A stretch of DNA of 9,119 nt, from the NCBI GenBank assembly GCA_028288315.1, contig JAQBNY010000135.1, positions 1 through 9,119 on the forward strand. Reading direction: 5' to 3'. A program made the position numbers and the translations under genes. The notes under the pieces are model-generated. The model saw nothing but the letters and a program-made list of their open reading frames with translations, had not been told where the DNA came from and did not search any database. Shown here piece after piece: positions 1 to 6,105 of the stretch. Source of the stretch: Mucilaginibacter sp. (lineage in GTDB: Bacteria > Bacteroidota > Bacteroidia > Sphingobacteriales > Sphingobacteriaceae). Every line of letters starts with the position of its first letter. Within the stretch, counting starts at the first letter, position 1.

Positions 1-1286
1 GGTTTAACCCGTTTGTATACCTTTTACAGCGCAGTATTAAAACCGTACATGAATACATTGCCGATGAACAAACCGCTGCTTACGAGCGCGATGCCCTTAC
101 CTACTCTTCTTTTTTACTGAACAATGCATATGGCATACAAGGTTCAACAATTGCGCATTCATTTTTCAATTATAACCTTCTAAAAAAGAGAATTATTATG
201 TTAAACAAAAACCGATCAGGTAGGTTAGCCAGGCTAAAATACCTTACAGTGCTACCGCTTTGTGCGGGAATGCTCTGCGCATCAACCTTAGCATTCGCCA
301 AAAATTACGGGTGGGTAGACCTCATGCCCAGGAAAACACTCAAAAGAACATCTGTAACCGATACTATTAAGCCACCACCACCACCAACCTTTTTAAAAGA
401 GCCGTTCCGCGGTTTGGATAACTACTTAAAAAATACTGTGGAATACCCTAAAACTGCATTTGATAAAAAATTAAAAGGCTCTGTGTTACTAAGTTTTAAC
501 CTTAACAATGCTAGTATGATAGATAACGTAAAAGTTATTGATGACCCGGGAAATGGTTTTACCGAACCTGTGGTAAAATATTTATCCGCTTATCCGCTTA
601 AAATAAAATCAAAAGCCGGGAGCTATAAAATTGGTGTAGACTTTAATATGGCTGATGGCGATTACGTTAGTATTTTTAGTAATCCCAAAATAAACGGTGA
701 CGAAACTTTTGTTGGTGAGATTAACATAGTAGGAATGACGGATGCACAGCGAATGCAAACACCTCCAAATCCACCTTCTCCTGCACCTCGCAAGATTACT
801 AAAAAGCTTCCACCGCCATCAGTACCTCCTACCATGAAGCAAGGTAAAGTTAAACTTCCGCCGCCACCACCGCCACATAGTCCTGTTTATACAGATCTGA
901 TGAAATATGTGGCAAAATATGTGCGCTATCCAGCAGCAGCACGTGAAAAAAAAATTACAGGTAATGTTTTGGTTAGTTTAAGGTTGGATGATGTTCATAA
1001 AATAACCGATATAAAGTTGATAAACGGCATAGGATATGGCTGTGATGAAGAGGCTATAAGAGCATTAAAAAGTTACAAGGAGACCGTTTCCCAAACACCC
1101 GGTACCTATCGCTTTATTGTTAGTTTTGCTTTAGCAGGCAAAAATGATGCAACTTACGATCCAGAGCCTGTATCAAGGAATATTGCAAAAGGTAAAGATT
1201 TTATAGGGCAAGTGACTGTTGTGGGATATGTTATCGAAGAAAAAACAAGTACAGTAACCCCTGCTATCATCGAAAAAAAATTATGA
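1..1286 (+). CDS. M56/BlaR1-family membrane peptidase with two C-terminal TonB-like modules (5' end outside window)
   Basis: The frame is open from base 3, so the ATG at 198 is an internal methionine and not the gene start; 427 residues are visible. Residues 1-23 from the left edge contain NPFVYLLQR and VHEYIADE, the glutamate-bearing motif that follows the HExxH zinc helix in Bacteroidota M56 peptidases (that helix lies upstream, outside the window). A hydrophobic helix is encoded at about 237-299. It is followed by proline-rich linkers (about 372-389 and 765-880) and two TonB-C-like modules (about 405-738 and 880-1236), each with a 'YP' near the start and an F(V/I)G...VG strand at the end. 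M56 proteins of this type are inner-membrane sensors/proteases, often beside a BlaI-type repressor; none is visible here. The TonB-like part should lie in the periplasm. Family assignment is firm; substrate and signal are unknown. Confidence 0.88.
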   Translation, partial: FNPFVYLLQRSIKTVHEYIADEQTAAYERDALTYSSFLLNNAYGIQGSTIAHSFFNYNLLKKRIIMLNKNRSGRLARLKYLTVLPLCAGMLCASTLAFAKNYGWVDLMPRKTLKRTSVTDTIKPPPPPTFLKEPFRGLDNYLKNTVEYPKTAFDKKLKGSVLLSFNLNNASMIDNVKVIDDPGNGFTEPVVKYLSAYPLKIKSKAGSYKIGVDFNMADGDYVSIFSNPKINGDETFVGEINIVGMTDAQRMQTPPNPPSPAPRKITKKLPPPSVPPTMKQGKVKLPPPPPPHSPVYTDLMKYVAKYVRYPAAAREKKITGNVLVSLRLDDVHKITDIKLINGIGYGCDEEAIRALKSYKETVSQTPGTYRFIVSFALAGKNDATYDPEPVSRNIAKGKDFIGQVTVVGYVIEEKTSTVTPAIIEKKL

Positions 1287-1295
1287 AAATAAGCA

Positions 1296-1407
1296 GCTAT
1301 CCCTTTACATAGATAACCTGCTTGGTTTCAAAAACTCCTCCTCAAAGTAGTCTTTGAGATGATATTGCTGAACGGCTAAACCCGCGTCGGCAATTTCTTG
1401 TGTAAGA
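1296..1407 (-). pseudogene. Displaced duplicate of the rsmG 3' end (non-functional fragment)
   Basis: This stretch repeats the last ~110 bp of rsmG found at 1966-2078, in the same orientation. The alignment has 113 columns with four substitutions and a one-base gap; the inner part (1310-1407 against 1980-2078) differs at only two columns. On the minus strand it encodes LTQEIADAGLAVQQYHLKDY, as in RsmG. A run of five instead of six A/T bases (1330-1334) then shifts the frame and changes the last residues. It has no start codon of its own and lacks the methyltransferase core, so it is a relic. Its high identity, despite no expected selection, suggests a recent event. Confidence 0.88.
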
Positions 1408-1455
1408 ACGGTACACTCAAAAGAATTTGATATATTTATTAAATATCGCCTAACC

Positions 1456-1986
1456 ATGCTTAAACCAGTACCTAAAAATAATTCTGTTAAGACATCCTCG
1501 CTTGCATTTCTGTTCTGCCTATTCTTTGTTCCAGTATCAACCATTGTTTACGGAAATAATTCAAAGCCTTTCCCTTCCCATATAACATGTTTTAAACCAG
1601 ACACTAACACTAATAAGACTATACGCCAGGATGCCTCCTTTGTAAATCTCTGCAGACATGTAGCCAGAGCAATACAGTATCCACGTATTGCAAGACAAAA
1701 CAACACTACGGGTACTGCGGTTTTTAATTTTGACATTTTAGCCGATGGAACAATTGGAAATATTACCGTAGTAAAAAGCTTAGGTGATGGATGTGAGGAG
1801 GCTGTAATAAGTGCTTTAAAATCATTTAACGATACAAAACACCTAATAAAAGAAGGAAACTACAACATTCCTGTTGTCTTTGGAATTGATAATTTAAGTA
1901 ATGCACAACGGGAGCCTCTATGGATAAGGCAATTGCCAAACTTGTTAAATAAAATTACTATTACCGCTATCCATGTACGTAGATAA
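1456..1986 (+). CDS. Truncated M56/TonB paralogue: membrane-anchored TonB-C-like protein, possibly a pseudogene
   Basis: This 176-residue ORF has an N-terminal hydrophobic segment (about residues 15-32) and one TonB-C-like module (about 62-150, with IQYP, GDGCEEAVISALKSF and a final ITITAIHV strand). It matches the second module of the upstream M56 gene (YGCDEEAIRALKSY). The frame is open back to 1372, and between 1408 and 1455 it still reads like the M56 segment before the last helix (HS...K.R..ML), so the ATG at 1456 corresponds to the internal Met at 198 of the upstream gene. There is no visible ribosome-binding site before it. It lacks the peptidase domain and one TonB module, and its last 20 bp overlap the convergent rsmG. 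It is either a decaying remnant or a small anchored TonB-like protein; the remnant reading is preferred, though the frame is intact. Confidence 0.55.
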   Translation: MLKPVPKNNSVKTSSLAFLFCLFFVPVSTIVYGNNSKPFPSHITCFKPDTNTNKTIRQDASFVNLCRHVARAIQYPRIARQNNTTGTAVFNFDILADGTIGNITVVKSLGDGCEEAVISALKSFNDTKHLIKEGNYNIPVVFGIDNLSNAQREPLWIRQLPNLLNKITITAIHVRR

Positions 1987-2078
1987 CCTGCTTGGTTTCA
2001 AAAAACTCCTCCTCAAAGTAGTCTTTAAGATGATATTGCTGAACGGCTAAACCCGCGTCGGCAATTTCTTGTGTAAGA
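1966..2078. repeat. Direct repeat, native copy (3' end of rsmG)
   Basis: This is the in-place copy of the repeat also found at 1296-1407. It spans the rsmG stop codon and the last ~36 codons, and the similarity ends abruptly at 2078. The two direct copies are 670 bp apart and bracket the truncated M56/TonB paralogue. Recombination between them would delete that ORF and restore a simple M56-rsmG convergent pair. Confidence 0.88.
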
Positions 2079-2593
2079 TCACCACCTTTTAAATAGAGTA
2101 TTCCGTTAGGTAATTTATTTTTAGATGTTTTGTTGAATTTATCTTTTACCCAGGGGTAAAAATCTTTCAGTTGTGTAACCGCGCGCGATACTACAAAATC
2201 AAATTTCTCTTTTATTTCTTCGGCACGGGCGTGCGATGCTTTAACGTTCTTTAACCCCAAAACCGAAGCTACCTCGTTCACCACCTTTATTTTTTTACCA
2301 ATAGAATCAACCAAATAGAACTGTGTTTCCGGAAACAAAATAGCCAATGGGATGCCGGGGAAACCACCACCCGTGCCTACGTCAAGCACGTTTTCGCCGG
2401 GCAAAAAACTCATTACTTTGGCTATACCTAATGAATGCAATACGTGGCGCTCATACAACAGGTCAATATCTTTACGTGATATTACGTTTATCTGGCTGTT
2501 CCACAAGGTATAAAGTTCTTGCAGGCGGGCAAATTGCTCCTGTTGCTTTGCCGTAATATCAGGAAAATATTTTAGCAGAATATCAAATGTCAT
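1967..2593 (-). CDS. rsmG: 16S rRNA (guanine(527)-N(7))-methyltransferase RsmG
   Basis: RsmG methylates N7 of G527 in the 530 loop of 16S rRNA using S-adenosylmethionine; its loss is known to give low-level streptomycin resistance in several bacteria. The 208-residue product matches the usual family length (about 207 in E. coli). The SAM-binding motif I is NVLDVGTGGGFPGIPLAI (residues 68-85), followed by the acidic strand end LVDSIGKK (94-101) and the SRAV segment typical of the family; the N-terminal NVISR and ERHVLHSL motifs are also present. The ATG at 2593 lies inside the last codons of the upstream sigma factor gene (11-bp overlap), which implies translational coupling. Its 3' end overlaps the convergent truncated TonB ORF by 20 bp and has been duplicated at 1296-1407. 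Confidence 0.96.
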   Translation of the reverse strand: MTFDILLKYFPDITAKQQEQFARLQELYTLWNSQINVISRKDIDLLYERHVLHSLGIAKVMSFLPGENVLDVGTGGGFPGIPLAILFPETQFYLVDSIGKKIKVVNEVASVLGLKNVKASHARAEEIKEKFDFVVSRAVTQLKDFYPWVKDKFNKTSKNKLPNGILYLKGGDLTQEIADAGLAVQQYHLKDYFEEEFFETKQVIYVHG

Positions 2594-3188
2594 CCTTATT
2601 ATGGCGGTTAATGATATTACCTAAAAGGTACCTGGCCCTAAATAATTGCGCCTTAACTGTGCCCAGTGGTAAATCGAGCTGCTGTGCTATTTCTTCATAC
2701 GATAGCTCGTCGAAATAACGCAAAGTGATGAGGTTACGGTAACGAATAGGTAAACTTTCTATCAATAATTTCAGTTCTTCGGTCTGTTGCTTTTTAATGG
2801 ATGTTTCTTCTGGGTTTAACCCGTCAGCTTTTATCTGAAGCGGTTTTTCTTCGCCATCCTCATCCAACATACCATGTATTGATTGTGTATTCAGCTTTTT
2901 TTTGCGAATAAAATCAATACAATTATTGGTAGCTACTCTAAATAACCAGGTGCTAAAAGCGTATTCTGGCTGGTACTTATCTAACTTTTCAAATGCTTTA
3001 GCAAAGGTTTCAACAGTAAGATCATTTGCATCTTCCTTATTATTAACCATTTTAAGCACCATAAAATAGATAGAATCTTTATACCGATGCATCAGGTCGG
3101 CGTAGGCTTTTTGGTTACCCTCTCTTGCTCTTACTACTAAATGAAAGTCATTTTTGGCATTTTCGGTGAAATGTGCGTTTATTTCCAT
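2583..3188 (-). CDS. ECF-type RNA polymerase sigma factor (sigma-70 family)
   Basis: The 201-residue product has the two-domain ECF layout. Region 2 spans about residues 28-98 (DANDLTVETFAKAFEKL, then STWLFRVATNNCIDFIRKKK, for core binding and -10 recognition). An acidic linker of about 40 residues follows, then region 4 at about 138-190 with the helix-turn-helix LSYEEIAQQLDLPLGTVKAQ for -35 recognition. There is no region 1 or 3 and no extra C-terminal domain. It sits between a glycosyltransferase gene (10-bp overlap at its start) and rsmG (11-bp overlap at its end), so its synthesis looks tied to both. ECF factors are often next to an anti-sigma gene; none is visible here, so control may be transcriptional or through a distant partner. 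Family assignment is secure; the regulon cannot be read from the sequence. Confidence 0.93.
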   Translation of the reverse strand: MEINAHFTENAKNDFHLVVRAREGNQKAYADLMHRYKDSIYFMVLKMVNNKEDANDLTVETFAKAFEKLDKYQPEYAFSTWLFRVATNNCIDFIRKKKLNTQSIHGMLDEDGEEKPLQIKADGLNPEETSIKKQQTEELKLLIESLPIRYRNLITLRYFDELSYEEIAQQLDLPLGTVKAQLFRARYLLGNIINRHNKDDI

Positions 3189-4297
3189 CGGGTAGTTTTT
3201 ATAAATGTACCAATCAATCCAAACACATTCAGATAGATATAATAAATCATATCAAAAAATGGCAAGGACCATATCATATCGCTATTATTTAATTTTTTAA
3301 ACACTTTATGATAGATCAAAGTTTGCAGTATTAGCCTAAATATTAATAAACCGGTTACCAACACAGGCTCAAAATTAAATACAAGGCATAATATAAATAA
3401 AATATACAATAAAAATCCGCTCACAGCATCAAGACTAAGCATGCGCCTGTGGATGCTTTTATACAGTTTCCCTACCCCCATGTGGCGCTTTTTTTGCCTA
3501 TACCAACCGCTAATTGTGGTTTTAGCATCCGTATAAATAAAAGCATCGGGGTGTATTTCAATTACTGTATTTTGAGGGGTAGCGTTTTGATTTACAAACA
3601 AATCATCATCGCCTGATATTATTTGCATATGCGATGCAAAACCTTTTGCGCCAAAAAATAACGATTTGGTGTAGGCTAAATTACGGCCAATACCCATATA
3701 AGCACTGCCATTTAAAGCTGCAGATAAATAATTAATACCCGTTTTTAAAGTTTCAAAGCGAATAAAAGGATTGAGGTAATTACGGGTACGTTTGTAAGGA
3801 GAATAACCTAAAACTATTTGTACCGATGGACTAAAACTGGCGGCCATACGGGTTATCCAGTTTAGCGAAGCCGGTTTGCAATCGGCATCTGTAAATAATA
3901 AATGTTCGTTTTTAGCAGCTTTTATACCTAAAGTTAAGGCAAACTTTTTACCGGTTTTATAGCGTTCGTGCTCGTTAATGGTAACTATCTTCAAGTGCGG
4001 AAACTCCTTTTGAATGTCCTTAAGTACATCTTCAGAGTTATCGGTAGAGCAATCATTAATTACCACTACCTCAAAATCAGGGTAGTTTTGTTCCAGTATA
4101 TAAGGCAGGTTTTCGGTTAAGTTGCGGGCCTCGTTACGGGCACTTATAATAATTGAAACAGGAATGTTCACCTCTGGCATGGCTTGCACAGGTTGGTACC
4201 CCGCAAGCCGACTATGATTAATTAACAAATAATACAGCTGAACAATAAAACAAAGCTGAAATAATACGAAAAGTGCCTCTTGAATATAAGCTTCCAA
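3179..4297 (-). CDS. Membrane-anchored family 2 (GT-A) glycosyltransferase, TTG start
   Basis: This is a processive-type GT2 protein of 372 residues. An N-terminal helix (about 8-27) is followed by the GT-A domain: VSIIISARNEARN (47-59), the nucleotide-binding VVINDCSTDN (78-87), the metal-binding DAD at 137-139, SGDDDLF (228-234) in the acceptor/catalytic acid position, and RQKKRH (267-272) resembling the QxxRW motif. Two or three C-terminal helices follow (about 290-330 and 345-366). The likely role is transfer of a sugar to a lipid or polysaccharide at the inner face of the cytoplasmic membrane; donor and acceptor are unknown. The start is a TTG: a stop codon lies three codons upstream with no ATG between, AAGAG sits just before it, and the next Met (40) would remove the membrane helix. 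It heads the operon with the sigma factor and rsmG. Confidence 0.9.
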   Translation of the reverse strand: MEAYIQEALFVLFQLCFIVQLYYLLINHSRLAGYQPVQAMPEVNIPVSIIISARNEARNLTENLPYILEQNYPDFEVVVINDCSTDNSEDVLKDIQKEFPHLKIVTINEHERYKTGKKFALTLGIKAAKNEHLLFTDADCKPASLNWITRMAASFSPSVQIVLGYSPYKRTRNYLNPFIRFETLKTGINYLSAALNGSAYMGIGRNLAYTKSLFFGAKGFASHMQIISGDDDLFVNQNATPQNTVIEIHPDAFIYTDAKTTISGWYRQKKRHMGVGKLYKSIHRRMLSLDAVSGFLLYILFILCLVFNFEPVLVTGLLIFRLILQTLIYHKVFKKLNNSDMIWSLPFFDMIYYIYLNVFGLIGTFIKTTRWK

Positions 4298-4520
4298 TAT
4301 CTCTTAATAAATAATGCAAATTTGTTAAAAATCAGTGATATTTTGTTGTAAAAATTATAAAGGGCTATAGGAGGGCAAAATCGCCGCATTAGCTGCGTAC
4401 AGAGCGGTTAAGAAAAGATTTCAGTCGTTCGGCCTCGGTTATAGGTGTTAGGAAAGATAGTCGAATAGCTCTTCGGCTGAGTCAATTAAGCCATAGTTTC
4501 CACAATTTAATGTTTCTTAA
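4298..4520. other. Upstream region of the minus-strand operon, no gene
   Basis: No open frame with a plausible start was found. The part next to the glycosyltransferase start is AT-rich and would contain its promoter. From about 4380 to 4490 the minus strand reads in two frames as gene-like short peptides broken by stops (LIDSAEELFDYLS, then ITEAERLKSFLNRSVRS), which may be decayed coding DNA or chance. Confidence 0.4.
4317..4324 (-). promoter_or_regulatory. Possible -7 element of the glycosyltransferase-sigma-rsmG operon
   Basis: The octamer CAAATTTG matches the Bacteroidota -7 consensus TAnnTTTG at all but the first position and lies 20 bp before the TTG start. No clear TTG-type -33 box was found at the expected distance, so this is a weak prediction. 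Confidence 0.3.
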
Positions 4521-4633
4521 TTGCCGTTGACTTTAGTCAACGTTAAATGCAAAATGATATTGGCTTTAGCCAAACAGGCGAATGTGGCTAAAGCCATTCC
4601 ATGCACTTTCACTATCCGCCCCATAAATGGGAC
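4521..4633. repeat. Cluster of short hairpin-forming intergenic repeats
   Basis: Three inverted repeats follow each other. The first is a perfect 8-bp stem at 4525-4542 (CGTTGACT with AGTCAACG). The second is a perfect 12-bp pair at 4561-4572 and 4585-4596 (TGGCTTTAGCCA with TGGCTAAAGCCA); each arm is itself almost palindromic, so two folds compete. The third is a 5-bp stem at 4620-4631 (CCCAT with ATGGG). The arrangement resembles dispersed REP-like intergenic repeats seen in Bacteroidota genomes, but copies elsewhere cannot be verified from this window. Confidence 0.72.
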
Positions 4634-4661
4634 GACAATGATATATCTAATATCTCTGCCG

Positions 4662-4867
4662 TCACTCGGCTGGAGCCCACAGGCGTTCGGAAGATTGATA
4701 TTAATAACAAAATTCCCCTCATGAGAGGGGGTAAGTCGGTGGTGCGGCTGCAGGGGTGTGTTATTCACGCACAAAGGACACACCCCTACACCCCTCTCAA
4801 GAGGGGAATCGCACAACCCGCCGCTTCTTTTTAATCTTCCGAACACCTGTGGGCTGGAGCCGAGTGA
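4662..4867. repeat. 206-bp palindromic element with 35-bp terminal inverted repeats and nested inner repeats
   Basis: The arms at 4662-4696 and 4833-4867 are reverse complements at 32 of 35 positions; the mismatches are a central GG opposite GG and one further base. Inside, the segments near 4711-4731 and 4791-4809 (CCCCTC...GAGGGG types) are inverted relative to each other and each also forms its own hairpin. At the core, 4752-4761 and 4778-4787 are a perfect 10-bp inverted pair (AGGGGTGTGT with ACACACCCCT). The short reading frames across it are by-products of the repeat. There is no transposase gene and no obvious target-site duplication. It looks like a non-autonomous MITE-like or REP/BIME-like element, or a long structured RNA; which of these is inference. 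Confidence 0.75.
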
Positions 4868-4957
4868 ATGATTTCTCACCCTATCGGCAATTTAAACACT
4901 CATATTATTAACCATTTATAAGCTCTATAACTGTTCTTAACCTCTCATAACTTTTGT

Positions 4958-4965
4958 TAATTTTG
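4958..4965 (+). promoter_or_regulatory. Predicted -7 promoter element of the tgt operon
   Basis: TAATTTTG matches the Bacteroidota primary sigma consensus TAnnTTTG exactly and lies 9 bp before the tgt ATG. Transcription would start around 4970-4972, leaving an almost leaderless mRNA, in agreement with the lack of a Shine-Dalgarno sequence. The -33 region near 4931-4936 holds only a partial match to TTG. Confidence 0.6.
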
Positions 4966-4974
4966 CGGTACTAA

Positions 4975-6105
4975 ATGAAATTTACTTTAACAGCACAAGA
5001 CCCTCTTTCAAAAGCCCGGGCGGGCGAGATTACAACGGATCACGGGGTTATACAAACACCTATATTTATGCCTGTTGGCACAGCAGGCACGGTAAAAGCC
5101 GTACATCAGCGCGAACTTAAAAACGATATTGAAGCGCAGATTATTTTGGGCAACACCTACCATTTATACTTAAGGCCGGGTTTAAATACAATTGAACAAG
5201 CAGGCGGCCTGCATAAATTTAATGGCTGGGACGGCCCAATTTTAACCGATAGCGGCGGTTACCAAGTGTACTCTCTAACCGAAGTACGTAAGATAAAGGA
5301 AGAGGGCGTTACCTTCCGCTCGCATGTTGATGGCTCAAAACACCTATTTACGCCAGAGAACGTAATGGATATACAGCGTATTATTGGTGCCGATATTATT
5401 ATGGCGTTTGATGAATGCACACCCTATCCATGTGATTATAACTACGCCAAACGCTCTATTGAAATGACCCATCGCTGGCTTAAACGCTGCTGCGAACGCT
5501 TTGATACCACCCAGCCTAAATATGGTTACAACCAAACCTTGTTCCCTATTGTACAGGGGTCGGTTTATAAAGATCTGCGAGTACGGTCGGCAGAGGTGAT
5601 AGCTTCTTTTGAGCGCGAAGGCAATGCCATTGGCGGCCTTTCTGTTGGTGAACCTGCCGAAGAAATGTACGCCATGACAGAAGTTGTGTGCAATATATTA
5701 CCAGAGCAAAAACCACGTTACTTAATGGGCGTAGGTACGCCTGTTAACATTTTGGAAAACATTGCTTTAGGTATTGATATGTTTGATTGTGTAATGCCTA
5801 CCCGCAATGCGCGTAACGGTATGCTTTTTACAAAAGATGGCATTATTAATATCAAAAATGAGAAATGGAAAAATGATTTCTCGCCCATTCAGGCAGATAG
5901 CGATCTTTTTGCCGACACCTGTTATACAAAGGCTTATTTAAGGCATTTAATACACTCTGGCGAGATGCTGGGCGCGCAGATAGCAACATTACATAACCTG
6001 CATTTTTACCTATGGCTGGTTAAAGAGGCCCGTAAAAAGATTATAACAGGCGAGTTTTATGATTGGAAAAAAATAATGGTGAACCGTTTAGGCACAAGAT
6101 TATAA
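4975..6105 (+). CDS. tgt: tRNA-guanine(34) transglycosylase (queuine tRNA-ribosyltransferase)
   Basis: Tgt swaps guanine-34 in the GUN anticodons of tRNA-Asp, -Asn, -His and -Tyr for preQ1, the committed insertion step of queuosine synthesis. The 376-residue product shows TDSGGYQVYSL (91-101, with D92 the expected catalytic base), AFDECTPYP, QGSVYKDLR (194-202), GGLSVGEP (220-227) and the nucleophile segment GIDMFDCVMPTRNARNG (266-282). The zinc site differs: counting back from the conserved His (H340) with the E. coli spacing, the three cysteine positions are S309, L311 and D314, so the CxCxxC motif is gone. The ATG start follows a TAnnTTTG element with no Shine-Dalgarno sequence, and the N-terminus MKFTLTAQDP is normal for the family. 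The stop shares its last base with the start of the LptF/G gene. Confidence 0.96.
   Translation: MKFTLTAQDPLSKARAGEITTDHGVIQTPIFMPVGTAGTVKAVHQRELKNDIEAQIILGNTYHLYLRPGLNTIEQAGGLHKFNGWDGPILTDSGGYQVYSLTEVRKIKEEGVTFRSHVDGSKHLFTPENVMDIQRIIGADIIMAFDECTPYPCDYNYAKRSIEMTHRWLKRCCERFDTTQPKYGYNQTLFPIVQGSVYKDLRVRSAEVIASFEREGNAIGGLSVGEPAEEMYAMTEVVCNILPEQKPRYLMGVGTPVNILENIALGIDMFDCVMPTRNARNGMLFTKDGIINIKNEKWKNDFSPIQADSDLFADTCYTKAYLRHLIHSGEMLGAQIATLHNLHFYLWLVKEARKKIITGEFYDWKKIMVNRLGTRL

Noticed and set aside
1287..1300. A terminator expected between the convergent M56 gene and the rsmG-tail fragment
   Set aside because: No inverted repeat with a T-run was found in this short gap.
1305..1544. A 79-codon minus-strand frame carrying RsmG-like residues
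   Set aside because: Its RsmG-like part comes only from the duplicated rsmG tail. The rest is the antisense of the TonB-like ORF, so it is not a separate gene.
4517..4879. Open frames on both strands across the hairpin cluster and the palindromic element, up to 120 codons
   Set aside because: They run through inverted repeats, encode the repeat sequence itself (for example LERGV and TPLQP strings) and have no ribosome-binding site; they are by-products of the repeats.
6063..6104. An upstream TTG start for the LptF/G gene inside tgt
   Set aside because: It would add a hydrophilic extension (MEKNNGEPFRHKII) not usual for the family, while the ATG of the TAATG junction gives the standard N-terminus.
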